64,000 nt of DNA from Heterodera schachtii (taxonomy: Eukaryota > Nematoda > Chromadorea > Rhabditida > Heteroderidae), in NCBI GenBank assembly GCA_023374025.1, contig SIJG01000001.1, positions 2,665,787 through 2,729,786 on the forward strand, read 5' to 3'. Shown here piece after piece: positions 25,401 to 37,330 of the stretch. Position numbers and translations under genes: made by a program. The notes under the pieces were generated by a model. The model searched no databases. It had not been told where the DNA came from and worked only from the letters and a program-made list of their open reading frames with translations. Numbering within the stretch: position 1 is the first letter of the stretch; every line of letters begins with the position of its first letter.

Positions 25401-28400
25401 CAAAAATTTGGATATGTTTCAAAAGAATTAAATAAAATTTTACTAAATTCCACGATAATTTTCTGGGCTTTTTATTGACCTTAATAACTCCAAATAAATC
25501 GTATTTTGCCCATTTTATGACTCTTTGGATACATAAGGGGCGTATGAAAATTTTATTGGCATGCCTTTTTTAATATCTAAAAAAGTAAATTTTGCTTTTT
25601 CTATTTAACACACCACCCACAAAAATTTGGATATGTTTCAAAAGAATTAAATAAAATTTTACTAAATTCCACGATAATTTTCTGGGCTTTTTATTGACCT
25701 TAATAACTCCAAATAAATCGTAATTTGCCCATTTTATGACTCTTTGGATACATAAGGGGCGTATGAAAATTTTATTGGCATCCCTTTTTTAATATCTAAA
25801 AAAGTAAATTTTGCTTTTTCTATTTAACACACCACCCACAAAAATTTGGATATGTTTCAAAAGAATTAAATAAAATTTTACTAAATTCCACGATAATTTT
25901 CTGGGCTTTTTATTGACCTTAATAACTCCAAATAAATCGTAATTTGCCCATTTTATGACTCTTTGGATACATAAGGGGCGTATGAAAATTTTATTGGCAT
26001 GCCTTTTTTAATATCTAAAAAAGTAAATTTTGCTTTTTCTATTTAACACACCACCCACAAAAATTTGGATATGTTTCAAAAGAATTAAATAAAATTTTAC
26101 TAAATTCCACGATAATTTTCTGGGCTTTTTATTGACCTTAATAACTCCAAATAAATCGTAATTTGCCCATTTTATGACTCTTTGGATACATAAGGGGCGT
26201 ATGAAAATTTTATTGGCATCCCTTTTTTAATATCTAAAAAAGTAAATTTTGCTTTTTCTATTTAACACACCACCCACAAAAATTTGGATATGTTTCAAAA
26301 GAATTAAATAAAATTTTACTAAATTCCACGATAATTTTCTGGGCTTTTTATTGACCTTAATAACTCCAAATAAATCGTATTTTGCCCATTTTATGACTCT
26401 TTGGATACATAAGGGGCGTATGAAAATTTTATTGGCATGCCTTTTTTAATATCTAAAAAAGTAAATTTTGCTTTTTCTATTTAACACACCACCCACAAAA
26501 ATTTGGATATGTTTCAAAAGAATTAAATAAAATTTTACTAAATTCCACGATAATTTTCTGGGCTTTTTATTGACCTTAATAACTCCAAATAAATCGTATT
26601 TTGCCCATTTTATGACTCTTTGGATACATAAGGGGCGTATGAAAATTTTATTGGCATGCCTTTTTTAATATCTAAAAAAGTAAATTTTGCTTTTTCTATT
26701 TAACACACCACCCACAAAAATTTGGATATGTTTCAAAAGAATTAAATAAAATTTTACTAAATTCCACGATAATTTTCTGGGCTTTTTATTGACCTTAATA
26801 ACTCCAAATAAATCGTATTTTGCCCATTTTATGACTCTTTGGATACATAAGGGGCGTATGAAATTTTATTGGCATGCCTTTTTTAATATCTAAAAAAGTA
26901 AATTTTGCTTTTTCTATTTAACACACCACCCACAAAAATTTGGATATGTTTCAAAAGAATTAAATAAAATTTTACTAAATTCCACGATAATTTTCTGGGC
27001 TTTTTATTGACCTTAATAACTCCAAATAAATCGTAATTTGCCCATTTTATGACTCTTTGGATACATAAGGGGCGTATGAAAATTTTATTGGCATCCCTTT
27101 TTTAATATCTAAAAAAGTAAATTTTGCTTTTTCTATTTAACACACCACCCACAAAAATTTGGATATGTTTCAAAAGAATTAAATAAAATTTTACTAAATT
27201 CCACGATAATTTTCTGGGCTTTTTATTGACCTTAATAACTCCAAATAAATCGTAATTTGCCCATTTTATGACTCTTTGGATACATAAGGGGCGTATGAAA
27301 TTTTATTGGCATCCCTTTTTTAATATCTAAAAAAGTAAATTTTGCTTTTTCTATTTAACACACCACCCACAAAAATTTGGATATGTTTCAAAAGAATTAA
27401 ATAAAATTTTACTAAATTCCACGATAATTTTCTGGGCTTTTTATTGACCTTAATAACTCCAAATAAATCGTATTTTGCCCATTTTATGACTCTTTGGATA
27501 CATAAGGGGCGTATGAAAATTTTATTGGCATCCCTTTTTTAATATCTAAAAAAGTAAATTTTGCTTTTTCTATTTAACACACCACCCACAAAAATTTGGA
27601 TATGTTTCAAAAGAATTAAATAAAATTTTACTAAATTCCACGATAATTTTCTGGGCTTTTTATTGACCTTAATAACTCCAAATAAATCGTAATTTGCCCA
27701 TTTTATGACTCTTTGGATACATAAGGGGCGTATGAAATTTTATTGGCATCCCTTTTTTAATATCTAAAAAAGTAAATTTTGCTTTTTCTATTTAACACAC
27801 CACCCACAAAAATTTGGATATGTTTCAAAAAAATAAATAAAATTATACTAAATTCCACGATAATTTTCTGGTCTTTTTATTGACCTTAATAACTCCAAAT
27901 AAATCGTATTTTGCCCATTTTATGACTCTTTGGATACATAAGGGGCGTATGAAAATTTTATTGGCATCCCTTTTTTAATATCTAAAAAAGTAAATTTTGC
28001 TTTTTCTATTTAACACACCACCCACAAAAATTTGGATATGTTTCAAAAGAACTAAATAAAATTTTACTAAATTCCACGATAATTTTCTGGGCTTTTTATT
28101 GACCTTAATAACTCCAAATAAATCGTAATTTGCCCATTTTATGACTCTTTGGATACATAAGGGGCGTATGAAAATTTTATTGGCATCCCTTTTTTAATAT
28201 CTAAAAAAGTAAATTTTGCTTTTTCTATTTAACACACCACCCACAAAAATTTGGATATGTTTCAAAAGAATTAAATAAAATTTTACTAAATTCCACGATA
28301 ATTTTCTGGGCTTTTTATTGACCTTAATAACTCCAAATAAATCGTATTTTGCCCATTTTATGACTCTTTGGATACATAAGGGGCGTATGAAAATTTTATT

Positions 28401-29877
28401 GGCATCCCTTTTTTAATATCTAAAAAAGTAAATTTTGCTTTTTCTATTTAACACACCACCCACAAAAATTTGGATATGTTTCAAAAGAATTAAATAAAAT
28501 TTTACTAAATTCCACGATAATTTTCTGGGCTTTTTATTGACCTTAATAACTCCAAATAAATCGTATTTTGCCCATTTTATGACTCTTTGGATACATAAGG
28601 GGCGTATGAAATTTTATTGGCATCCCTTTTTTAATATCTAAAAAAGTAAATTTTGCTTTTTCTATTTAACACACCACCCACAAAAATTTGGATATGTTTC
28701 AAAAGAATTAAATAAAATTTTACTAAATTCCACGATAATTTTCTGGGCTTTTTATTGACCTTAATAACTCCAAATAAATCGTATTTTGCCCATTTTATGA
28801 CTCTTTGGATACATAAGGGGCGTATGAAATTTTATTGGCATGCCTTTTTTAATATCTAAAAAAGTAAATTTTGCTTTTTCTATTTAACACACCACCCACA
28901 AAAATTTGGATATGTTTCAAAAGAACTAAATAAAATTTTACTAAATTCCACGATAATTTTCTGGGCTTTTTATTGACCTTAATAACTCCAAATAAATCGT
29001 AATTTGCCCATTTTATGACTCTTTGGATACATAAGGGGCGTATGAAAATTTTATTGGCATGCCTTTTTTAATATCTAAAAAAGTAAATTTTGCTTTTTCT
29101 ATTTAACACACCACCCACAAAAATTTGGATATGTTTCAAAAGAATTAAATAAAATTTTACTAAATTCCACGATAATTTTCTGGGCTTTTTATTGACCTTA
29201 ATAACTCCAAATAAATCGTATTTTGCCCATTTTATGACTCTTTGGATACATAAGGGGCGTATGAAAATTTTATTGGCATCACTTTTTTAATATCTAAAAA
29301 AGTAAATTTTGCTTTTTCTATTTAACACACCACCCACAAAAATTTGGATATGTTTCAAAAGAATTAAATAAAATTTTACTAAATTCCACGATAATTTTCT
29401 GGGCTTTTTATTGACCTTAATAACTCCAAATAAATCGTAATTTGCCCATTTTATGACTCTTTGGATACATAAGGGGCGTATGAAAATTTTATTGGCATGC
29501 CTTTTTTAATATCTAAAAAAGTAAATTTTGCTTTTTCTATTTAACACACCACCCACAAAAATTTGGATATGTTTCAAAAGAATTAAATAAAATTTTACTA
29601 AATTCCACGATAATTTTCTGGGCTTTTTATTGACCTTACTAACTCCAAATAAATCGTAATTTGCCCATTTTATGACTCTTTGGATACATAAGGGGCGTCT
29701 GAAAATTTTATTGGCATCCCTTTTTTAATATCTAAAAAAGTAATTTTGCTTTTTCTATTTAACACACCACCCACAAAAATTTGGATACGTTTCAAAAGAA
29801 TTAAATAAAATTTTACTAAATTCCACGATAATTTTCTGGGCTTTTTATTGACCTTAATAACTCCAAATAAATCGTAA
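10479..29877. repeat. Giant satellite array, 219-bp unit, ~88 copies
   Basis: Head-to-tail array of an AT-rich 219-bp monomer (some units 217-220). Landmarks in every unit: AATATCTAAAAAAGTAAA, CACCACCCACAAAAATTTGG, CTAAATTCCACGATAA, TGACCTTAATAACTC and GGATACATAAGGGGCGTATG. Copies differ at a few diagnostic sites: GGCATCCC/GGCATGCC, ACTCCAAAT/ACTCGAAAT, CGTAATTT/CGTATTTT, AGAATTAAAT/AGAATAAAT. No open frame of 60 codons occurs anywhere in the 19.4 kb. Monomers at both edges are the most divergent. Confidence 0.97.
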
Positions 29878-29883
29878 AATCGT

Positions 29884-29929
29884 ACTACCTAGCGGGGGAT
29901 GCGCCGAAGGCGCTGACCCCGCTAGTAGT
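29884..29929. other. GC-rich hairpin at the satellite border, Helitron-3'-end-like
   Basis: Immediately after the last partial monomer. ACTAC-CTAGCGGGG pairs with CCCCGCTAG-TAGT, and inside it GCGCC-GAA-GGCGC forms a second stem. The second stem is followed after 8 nt by CTAGT, matching the hairpin plus CTRRT pattern of Helitron 3' ends. The next base is A, not the T expected for canonical A/T insertion, and no 5' end or Rep-helicase gene is seen, so the assignment is tentative. Confidence 0.4.
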
Positions 29930-29999
29930 TCATAAAAACATATTATTAAATAGGTAAAAAAATTCTCTCCGGACATTTTGAATTAATTTATGCATAAAT

Positions 30000-30131
30000 T
30001 AGTGATGTGCGAGAAGTGATTTTTATTGAAACGAGACCGAGAAATGACCCCGTTAAACGATACGGGAACCGAAACTCCCAAAACCCGAGAAATTTCGCGA
30101 GTCGAGAACCGAGACTCTCGCACATACCTTT
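30000..30131. mobile_element. Short hAT-like palindromic element (~132 bp)
   Basis: Starts TAGTGATGTGCGAGA and ends TCTCGCACATACCTTT, imperfect inverted ends. Flanks GCATAAAT and GCATAATG share 6 of 8 bases, a decayed target duplication. The interior reiterates GAGACCGAGAA/CGAGAACCGAGA words. Confidence 0.5.
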
Positions 30132-31107
30132 GCATAATGAATGCATTATCAATCGACTATTGTATATTGTGAATAGTGAAAATTAAAAAAAACAGATTGA
30201 GACCGACTATAATAGAAATCCAAATTATAGTGTCCTTTTTTCACCCTTTAGGCAAAATGTTTTGATCCTTAGAGGATGTGAATGGCATAGCTCAAGAAGT
30301 TCAGCCAATTCATAGGCTAAAATCGTTTATTGTATTTGTCAAGGTTAAGTCAAAAAGAGACCCTTCATTGTTCTTGAGTGACGGATAGATTCGATTGATT
30401 AAGTTTTTGAAAAGGACTCGGAAAATTTTTTTAATATAGATCCCAAATCCCCATCGTCCATATTATTTAGCAGAAATTGAATTTTATCAAAAAAAAATAT
30501 ATATATTTAATTTTTTGTCGAAACGGCATTGTCGAAAATGTACTGTCGAAACGGTCATTGTCGAAATGTCCGGGAGCCAAATGTCTTAACTGTGACCAAA
30601 TAGAGTCTGTATCGTTTCGGCGCGACCGTTTCGGCGCAATCGTTTCGGGCAGTGTCGTTTCGGCGCAAAAAAAAATTGGCTTTAGTGGGCTGGTTCAAAT
30701 TTTCCCAACCCCCTATGAATTTTTTTTCAAAAATTTTCACGTTTTTCTGTGTATATTGGGATGCCCAGATCACTATGAAGGAGTGATCTGATCAAGTTGC
30801 TGTAAAAGACTTTTTTGTTCAGCATCAAAAGTTAACATAGGAGAAATTTTTACAAAATTTATGGCACACAAAATTGAAAAATATCGAAGACCAAAAATTA
30901 CTGCATAAACATATGACCACCCAAATGAGGAGAATTAGCAAATAAAAAAATATTTTGAAAAGTTCAGTTAATTTTTTCAAATGAATGATATCATAAGAGA
31001 GGAGAAAAAATGAATTTGACGATTCATTTTACCTAAACAGTAACGACCAAATTATGCTAAATCAGAAAAATATAAATGAATAAATGAAGAAAAGGATTAA
31101 CTTTATG
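30132..31107. other. Non-coding spacer with CGTTTCGGCGC-type word repeats
   Basis: AT-rich. 30,516-30,668 holds TGTCGAAACGG words in one orientation and CGTTTCGGCGC words in the other, the same vocabulary as the element at 31,108-31,571, and is probably a relative or relic. An open frame at 30,477-30,791 runs through these repeats and is not a believable gene. Confidence 0.5.
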
Positions 31108-31571
31108 GGGACCCACGCGTTTCGGCGCGCTCGTTTCGGCGCTCACTTTTCGGCGCGCTCGTTTCGGCGCTAGCTCGTTTTTCCACTTAAGCTTTTTTCT
31201 TTGGCATCCAAATCCAACATTCTTGGTATCATTCGAAAGCTCTTATTTATGCTCTATTAGCCTTATCAAAAATGAAAAATTTTTCAAGCCTGGAAAAGAT
31301 TTTATTGAGAAAAAAGTTGAAAATTTCGAGTTTTTCGCAATTTTCATGTATAATTTTTTTGGTATTTGTCTAATCGTGAAGCAATAACTTAGAAAAAGCT
31401 TCTAAACAGATTAAGCTTACGAACGATATCAAAAATGTTTAATTCGGGGGACATTGAAAAAAGTTAGAGAAAGCTAAAGTGGAAAAACATGCTGGCGCCG
31501 AAACGAGCGCGCCGAAACGTGAGCGCCGAAACGCGAGCGCCGAAACGTGAGCGCCGAAACGAGGTGGACCC
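31108..31571. mobile_element. Foldback MITE with tandem CGTTTCGGCGC ends, perfect 8-bp TSD
   Basis: Left end GGGACCCACGCGTTTCGG and right end GAAACGAGGTGGACCC. Each terminus contains four to five tandem copies of CGTTTCGGCGC(GCT), facing inward in opposite orientation. Flanked by ACTTTATG at 31,100-31,107 and 31,572-31,579, a perfect 8-bp duplication. The AT-rich centre is non-coding. Confidence 0.8.
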
Positions 31572-31579
31572 ACTTTATG

Positions 31580-32100
31580 AGTACCTTCCTTTCGTGGTGA
31601 GTCGTCCACAAAAAAGCTCAGTGTGGGCGTTCCACAAAAAGCTCAGTGATTGATTGGTCATTTTCCGGAAGCCTATCGCATCACTTCGGGGCACTAAAAG
31701 TACTTGATCCGGAAGCCGGACCGGCCCGGTTAAGAACAATTTTTTGTTCAGTTTTTCAAGGGCTATCTCCCAGGCTGGGTCCGGTTCTTGAACCATTCAC
31801 TTGGAGCCCGTCATGGATCGGGCACATCTGCCGGAGGACTCTCGGTAAATATTGATCATAGTCCCCAAACTCAAAAATGCTTAAAAACGGTCAGAATCGA
31901 TGTAAAAAGGTTCGAAATGGGTTGGAAAAATAGAATTATGAGCGCGCTTGCCGTTTTTCAGGATGAAAAGTGCCGGAATTGGGGTCCAAACTCAGCTGGG
32001 ACTCAATTGGCCGTGCTATAAAAAGCACTCAAAAGACATTTTAAATAATTTTCTAGGGTAATTTGTGGCGCTGATCACGAATATGACCTTTATTTTGCGA
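31580..32100. other. Spacer, nothing recognised
   Basis: Includes a tandem AAAAAGCTCAGTG pair (31,612-31,649) and a CCGGACCGGCCCGG stretch (31,716-31,730). No gene, and no clear element ends. Confidence 0.4.
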
Positions 32101-32528
32101 AATTCCGAATCCCGAACCCTGATTCGAACAAAATTTAAAATTTATAAATTAAATGAAAAACAAATTTTTAGGAGTTTTCGAGGTTGCTGAACACGGCTAT
32201 GAACATTTTCGCAAAAGGGAGCATGCGAAGACGGAGCAAGTACTGGGGCGAGACGGAGGGCGTAGGAAGACGTCTGACGAGCGCCACAGGCGGTTGACTG
32301 ATTGGCGGGGGCCCGAAGGGCCCACGCCAATCGGTCAACCGCCTGCGGATCACGCGCGGACTTCTTCCCACCTACTGGCCGCCGTAGCCGAGTGTGCGGC
32401 GGTTTTTTAGCGCAATAAGCTAAATTCAATCTTTTATATTTGACTTTCTTTTAAAAACCCCTAAAAATTTGTTTTTCTTTCATTTATAAATTTGAAATTT
32501 TGTTCGAATTAGGGTTCGGGGTTCGGAA
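32101..32528. mobile_element. MITE (~428 bp) with long inverted ends and GC hairpin core
   Basis: Left arm TTCCGAATCCCGAACCCTGA ... AACAAATTTTTAGG and right arm CCTAAAAATTTGTT ... AGGGTTCGGGGTTCGGAA are inverted over about 70 bp. The core (32,210-32,417) is the same GC-rich block as in 6750-6966, with hairpin 32,287-32,345. The left border of the 2.38-kb tandem duplication (32,491) falls inside its right arm. Confidence 0.7.
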
Positions 32529-32541
32529 TACTCTAAAAATT

Positions 32542-33056
32542 ATGTTTAATCAAAATATTATTCCGTACCATATATGTACAACATCAATCTTGAACAACTT
32601 CAGATACCGCAAAGTTACCACAAAGGTAATTTGAATACATATTTCTTATTTTATGTTATTTAAGTTCTTTTAAGGATTTTAATCTTTGCCCCGGAATCAA
32701 ATGCTGTATGGTCTGAATCGATGGAACATTGTTTATCATTTCAATTGTCGTCATCCTACTCTTTGGAACTTCATCGACGTTCTTCGAAAAGCCCAAACAG
32801 TGATTAAATTTATTGTTTATTAATCCGTAACATCACATTTAAGACGACTGATGCCGATTACTCAAGATTTATCAAAGGAATTGAGCCGCCTCCAAAATCG
32901 AGAAAATACCGTGATGCCGATGCCCGAATTCTGGTAACGGTTCAAAATTATTACGTCGACCGTCCCAACAACGATGATCACAATTATGTTAACCGACATC
33001 CCCGTAACATTGAGTATATGAAAGGTATTTCACGCAATTACCAGATGAATCCTTGA
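32542..33056 (+). pseudogene. MULE transposase C-terminal fragment, copy 1
   Basis: The plus strand encodes, in at least two pieces, the tail of a nematode FLYWCH/MULE-type transposase: LPRNQMLYGLNRWNIVYHFN, RHPTLWNFIDVLRKAQ (the characteristic HPxLWxFI...LRxxQ segment), then after an apparent intron [20 protein letters not shown] to a TGA at 33,054. There is no catalytic DDE region, no start and no inverted end next to it, so this is a remnant. The exon before it (FRYRKVTTK, followed by GTAATTTG) may belong to the same gene. Duplicated 2,384 bp downstream. Confidence 0.6.
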
Positions 33057-33165
33057 TTATTTTTGTTTTCTTTTATTTTAATATTTAATTATTTATGAAA
33101 AATTTGTTACTTTCAATAAAACTTTTTTGGAAATTTGAAAAATTTTTTTTTATTGGGGGCCCAAA

Positions 33166-33245
33166 CGTGCCGGGGCCCAAACGTGCCGTGGCCCAACCAT
33201 GCCGGCCCAAACGTGCCGGCCCAACCGTGACGGCCCAACTGAGCG
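33166..33245. repeat. GCCCAAACGTGCCG word array, copy 1
   Basis: Six degenerate tandem copies of GCCCAAACGTGCCG ending GGCCCAACTGAGCGAG, the same style as the CGTTTCGGCGC arrays. A related GGGCCGTCACGGTTGGGTCC lies at 63,627-63,646. Repeated at 35,550-35,629. Confidence 0.75.
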
Positions 33246-34694
33246 AGTCCGGGTTGAAATATGAGCGATAATATTGCCGATGGTATCACACCTTTTTTTA
33301 AATTTTTTTAATTTTTCAAAATCACAAAAACATTTTTCTAGGGGTTTTCGGGCTCGCTGAACACGAATCTGGCATCTATTTCGAGTCAATTCCAATCTCG
33401 GACCCGAATTCGAACAAAAAAATCCCAAATTTTCAAAATTCACATTTATGCAACAAATTTGCTCGAAATTCAAGAAATAACAGCGAAATCTGTGTGTGTG
33501 CTAGGCGATTGGCAGGATTTACAAAGTTTTGGCTGTGGTTAACGTTCCAATGGGTAAAGTTCTGCGGAAAGTTTCAAATCCCGCGGTACGGTCGCCATTC
33601 GTCGCTGATGATTGTTGTGCCAGGAAGAACGAACTGCTGAATCAAAGGGAGGAGACGAACTGCACCGCGGGAATCTACAGGAACCATGAATTTCGACGAA
33701 GCGACCTACATAAAAAAAATCTCGGGGAAAGGGATGCAGCGATGACCTTGACCTCCTATGGTAATTGGTTCTCGTATGAAAAACTGAGCGCAAACAACCT
33801 ACAAAAATTAAATCAATCCACAACACAATGGCTATTGTGCCCAGTTTCCTACATGGCATCAGCAATTGATCCATATTTACGTGCCCACCAAAAATAAGTC
33901 AGCTCAAAAATTTGTTTGGTTGACAATTTGGAACCTAGAACTGAAAACTAAAGGCACAAAGTTGAGTGAGAAACCTTCAAAGAATGTTCCAACGAAAAAA
34001 CCAATCCCTTTCCGGCAATTTTTTTGCCTTGCATTGCCAGTTTCCATATCGGCGTCCAGCAATAGGCCTAATTTTTGTGTCTCCACCACACCGCGGACAC
34101 GTACGACGTGCTTCGTGTTCAGCGAGCCCGAAAACCCCATAGAAAAACAAATAGAACGAAATATTGATATAAAATTTTATAGAAAAGTGGATAGATATAT
34201 ATTCAGCTCTAGTCCAGTTTATGCGCCCAATTGCCTCGTCAGTGTTATTTGTTTCAGTAAATACATACATGTTAGAGATACCATGGGGAAACAAAAATAT
34301 TTCAGATCAGGATCCCAAAAAGTCCTGAGTACGTCGCAGATTATCTCACTCTATTTTACCTTTTTTGTTGGACCAGTAAAACCAGAATGAACCAGTCTAT
34401 CCTAAAGATTAAGCCTATGTACGAATTGCCAGTTCTATCCGCCCGATTAGAACCAAATGGTAAACACAATTTTATTCCTTCAAATTTGAATTTAAACAAC
34501 AAAATGGATTCAAATACAACAAAATATCAAATGGCACTTCATCGCACGGAATCCTTCGTTGTGTGGTCGTTTTTGCATCAAAATGGCAGTAGAAACGCCT
34601 CTGAAAGTGTTCAAATATTTCAATTTGTATGTCTACCGTATTTATCACAATTGAGCCCTCCGCCCCCTCAAACTTTGGGTTTAACATGTCTTAC

Positions 34695-34874
34695 GTATGG
34701 CTGGATGGTTGTGTGGCGTTGGCAGTCCGATGACATTGTCCAATTCATCAGTCCGGGCAGAGCCACGGCAGCCGCCCTACTGCAGTGATTTCGCACGTAC
34801 GCAGCGCCAATACGTCACTGTCCCATCTGCGTTTGTGCAACTGCGGTAGTAAACGTGCCCTTGGAAGTGCATTT
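34695..34874 (-). pseudogene. Truncated FLYWCH exon with nonsense codon
   Basis: Same exon as 4774-5011, cut at the tandem-duplication border so the first quarter is missing. A TAG replaces the GAG codon after SLQ (CTGCAGTAGGGC on the minus strand). The donor site (AC|GTAAG) is kept. Confidence 0.75.
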
Positions 34875-37258
34875 TTTGAAATTTTGTTCGAATTAGGGTT
34901 CGGGGTTCGGAATACTCTAAAAATTATGTTTAATCAAAATATTATTCCGTACCATATATGTACAACATCAATCTTGAACAACTTCAGATACCGCAAAGTT
35001 ACCACAAAGGTAATTTGAATACATATTTCTTATTTTATGTTATTTAAGTTCTTTTAAGGATTTTAATCTTTGCCCCGGAATCAAATGCTGTATGGTCTGA
35101 ATCGATGGAACATTGTTTATCATTTCAATTGTCGTCATCCTACTCTTTGGAACTTCATCGACGTTCTTCGAAAAGCCCAAACAGTGATTAAATTTATTGT
35201 TTATTAATCCGTAACATCACATTTAAGACGACTGATGCCGATTACTCAAGATTTATCAAAGGAATTGAGCCGCCTCCAAAATCGAGAAAATACCGTGATG
35301 CCGATGCCCGAATTCTGGTAACGGTTCAAAATTATTACGTCGACCGTCCCAACAACGATGATCACAATTATGTTAACCGACATCCCCGTAACATTGAGTA
35401 TATGAAAGGTATTTCACGCAATTACCAGATGAATCCTTGATTATTTTTGTTTTCTTTTATTTTAATATTTAATTATTTATGAAAAATTTGTTACTTTCAA
35501 TAAAACTTTTTTGGAAATTTGAAAAATTTTTTTTTATTGGGGGCCCAAACGTGCCGGGGCCCAAACGTGCCGTGGCCCAACCATGCCGGCCCAAACGTGC
35601 CGGCCCAACCGTGACGGCCCAACTGAGCGAGTCCGGGTTGAAATATGAGCGATAATATTGCCGATGGTATCACACCTTTTTTTAAATTTTTTTAATTTTT
35701 CAAAATCACAAAAACATTTTTCTAGGGGTTTTCGGGCTCGCTGAACACGAATCTGGCATCTATTTCGAGTCAATTCCAATCTCGGACCCGAATTCGAACA
35801 AAAAAATCCCAAATTTTCAAAATTCACATTTATGCAACAAATTTGCTCGAAATTCAAGAAATAACAGCGAAATCTGTGTGTGTGCTAGGCGATTGGCAGG
35901 ATTTACAAAGTTTTGGCTGTGGTTAACGTTCCAATGGGTAAAGTTCTGCGGAAAGTTTCAAATCCCGCGGTACGGTCGCCATTCGTCGCTGATGATTGTT
36001 GTGCCAGGAAGAACGAACTGCTGAATCAAAGGGAGGAGACGAACTGCACCGCGGGAATCTACAGGAACCATGAATTTCGACGAAGCGACCTACATAAAAA
36101 AAATCTCGGGGAAAGGGATGCAGCGATGACCTTGACCTCCTATGGTAATTGGTTCTCGTATGAAAAACTGAGCGCAAACAACCTACAAAAATTAAATCAA
36201 TCCACAACACAATGGCTATTGTGCCCAGTTTCCTACATGGCATCAGCAATTGATCCATATTTACGTGCCCACCAAAAATAAGTCAGCTCAAAAATTTGTT
36301 TGGTTGACAATTTGGAACCTAGAACTGAAAACTAAAGGCACAAAGTTGAGTGAGAAACCTTCAAAGAATGTTCCAACGAAAAAACCAATCCCTTTCCGGC
36401 AATTTTTTTGCCTTGCATTGCCAGTTTCCATATCGGCGTCCAGCAATAGGCCTAATTTTTGTGTCTCCACCACACCGCGGACACGTACGACGTGCTTCGT
36501 GTTCAGCGAGCCCGAAAACCCCATAGAAAAACAAATAAAACGAAATATTGATATAAAATTTTATAGAAAAGTGGATAGATATATATTCAGCTCTAGTCCA
36601 GTTTATGCGCCCAATTGCCTCGTCAGTGTTATTTGTTTCAGTAAATACATACATGTTAGAGATACCATGGGGAAACAAAAATATTTCAGATCAGGATCCC
36701 AAAAAGTCCTGAGTACGTCGCAGATTATCTCACTCTATTTTACCTTTTTTGTTGGACCAGTAAAACCAGAATGAACCAGTCTATCCTAAAGATTAAGCCT
36801 ATGTACGAATTGCCAGTTCTATCCGCCCGATTAGAACCAAATGGTAAACACAATTTTATTCCTTCAAATTTGAATTTAAACAACAAAATGGATTCAAATA
36901 CAACAAAATATCAAATGGCACTTCATCGCACGGAATCCTTCGTTGTGTGGTCGTTTTTGCATCAAAATGGCAGTAGAAACGCCTCTGAAAGTGTTCAAAT
37001 ATTTCAATTTGTATGTCTACCGTATTTATCACAATTGAGCCCTCCGCCCCCTCAAACTTTGGGTTTAACATGTCTTACGTATGGCTGGATGGTTGTGTGG
37101 CGTTGGCAGTCCGATGACATTGTCCAATTCATCAGTCCGGGCAGAGCCACGGCAGCCGCCCTACTGCAGTGATTTCGCACGTACGCAGCGCCAATACGTC
37201 ACTGTCCCATCTGCGTTTGTGCAACTGCGGTAGTAAACGTGCCCTTGGAAGTGCATTT
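34875..37258. repeat. Tandem duplication, copy 2 (2,384 bp)
   Basis: Second copy of 32,491-34,874, essentially identical. On the right it continues into the remainder of the FLYWCH repeat, so this copy sits at the original right border. Content as in copy 1: MULE fragment 34,926-35,440, word array 35,550-35,629, gene-poor middle. Confidence 0.95.
34926..35440 (+). pseudogene. MULE transposase C-terminal fragment, copy 2
   Basis: Copy of 32,542-33,056 with the same HPTLWNFIDVLRKAQ motif and terminal stop. No catalytic domain. Confidence 0.6.
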
Positions 37259-37330
37259 TCCGTCCGCCATGGGTGGTGGGGAAGAAATGTGGATGATGTA
37301 CGCCAATCATTATCAGGACAGAAAGCTAAG
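37079..37330 (-). pseudogene. FLYWCH exon with nonsense codon, full length
   Basis: Full-length version of the FLYWCH exon (GGRKMHFQGHVYYRS, TYWRCVRA, PHNHPA). The same CTGCAGTAG stop as in the truncated copy at 34,695 breaks the finger between its W and C parts. The shared stop dates the mutation before the 2.38-kb duplication. Confidence 0.75.

Larger units (their letters stand above)
32491..34874. repeat. Tandem duplication, copy 1 (2,384 bp)
   Basis: Direct repeat of 34,875-37,258 at an exact offset of 2,384 bp. Every open frame in it recurs with the same length; the one difference I noticed is GAACG/AAACG (34,156 versus 36,540). It begins TTTGAAATTTTGTTCG and ends GGAAGTGCATTTT. It carries a MULE-transposase C-terminal fragment, a CAAACGTGCCG word array (33,166-33,245), about 1.4 kb without recognisable gene (two identical pairs of 111-174-codon frames of no known family), and the 3' part of a FLYWCH exon. 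Confidence 0.95.

Noticed and set aside
10479..29877. CRISPR-like array
   Set aside because: Contiguous 219-bp repeats without unique spacers; a eukaryotic satellite.
30477..30791. 104-codon plus-strand frame
   Set aside because: Runs through CGTTTCGGCGC/GTCGAAACGG word repeats; low-complexity artefact.
33529..34390. Two open frames (122 and 174 codons) conserved in both tandem copies
   Set aside because: Identity only reflects the recent duplication; overlapping frames exist on the other strand and no domain is recognisable.
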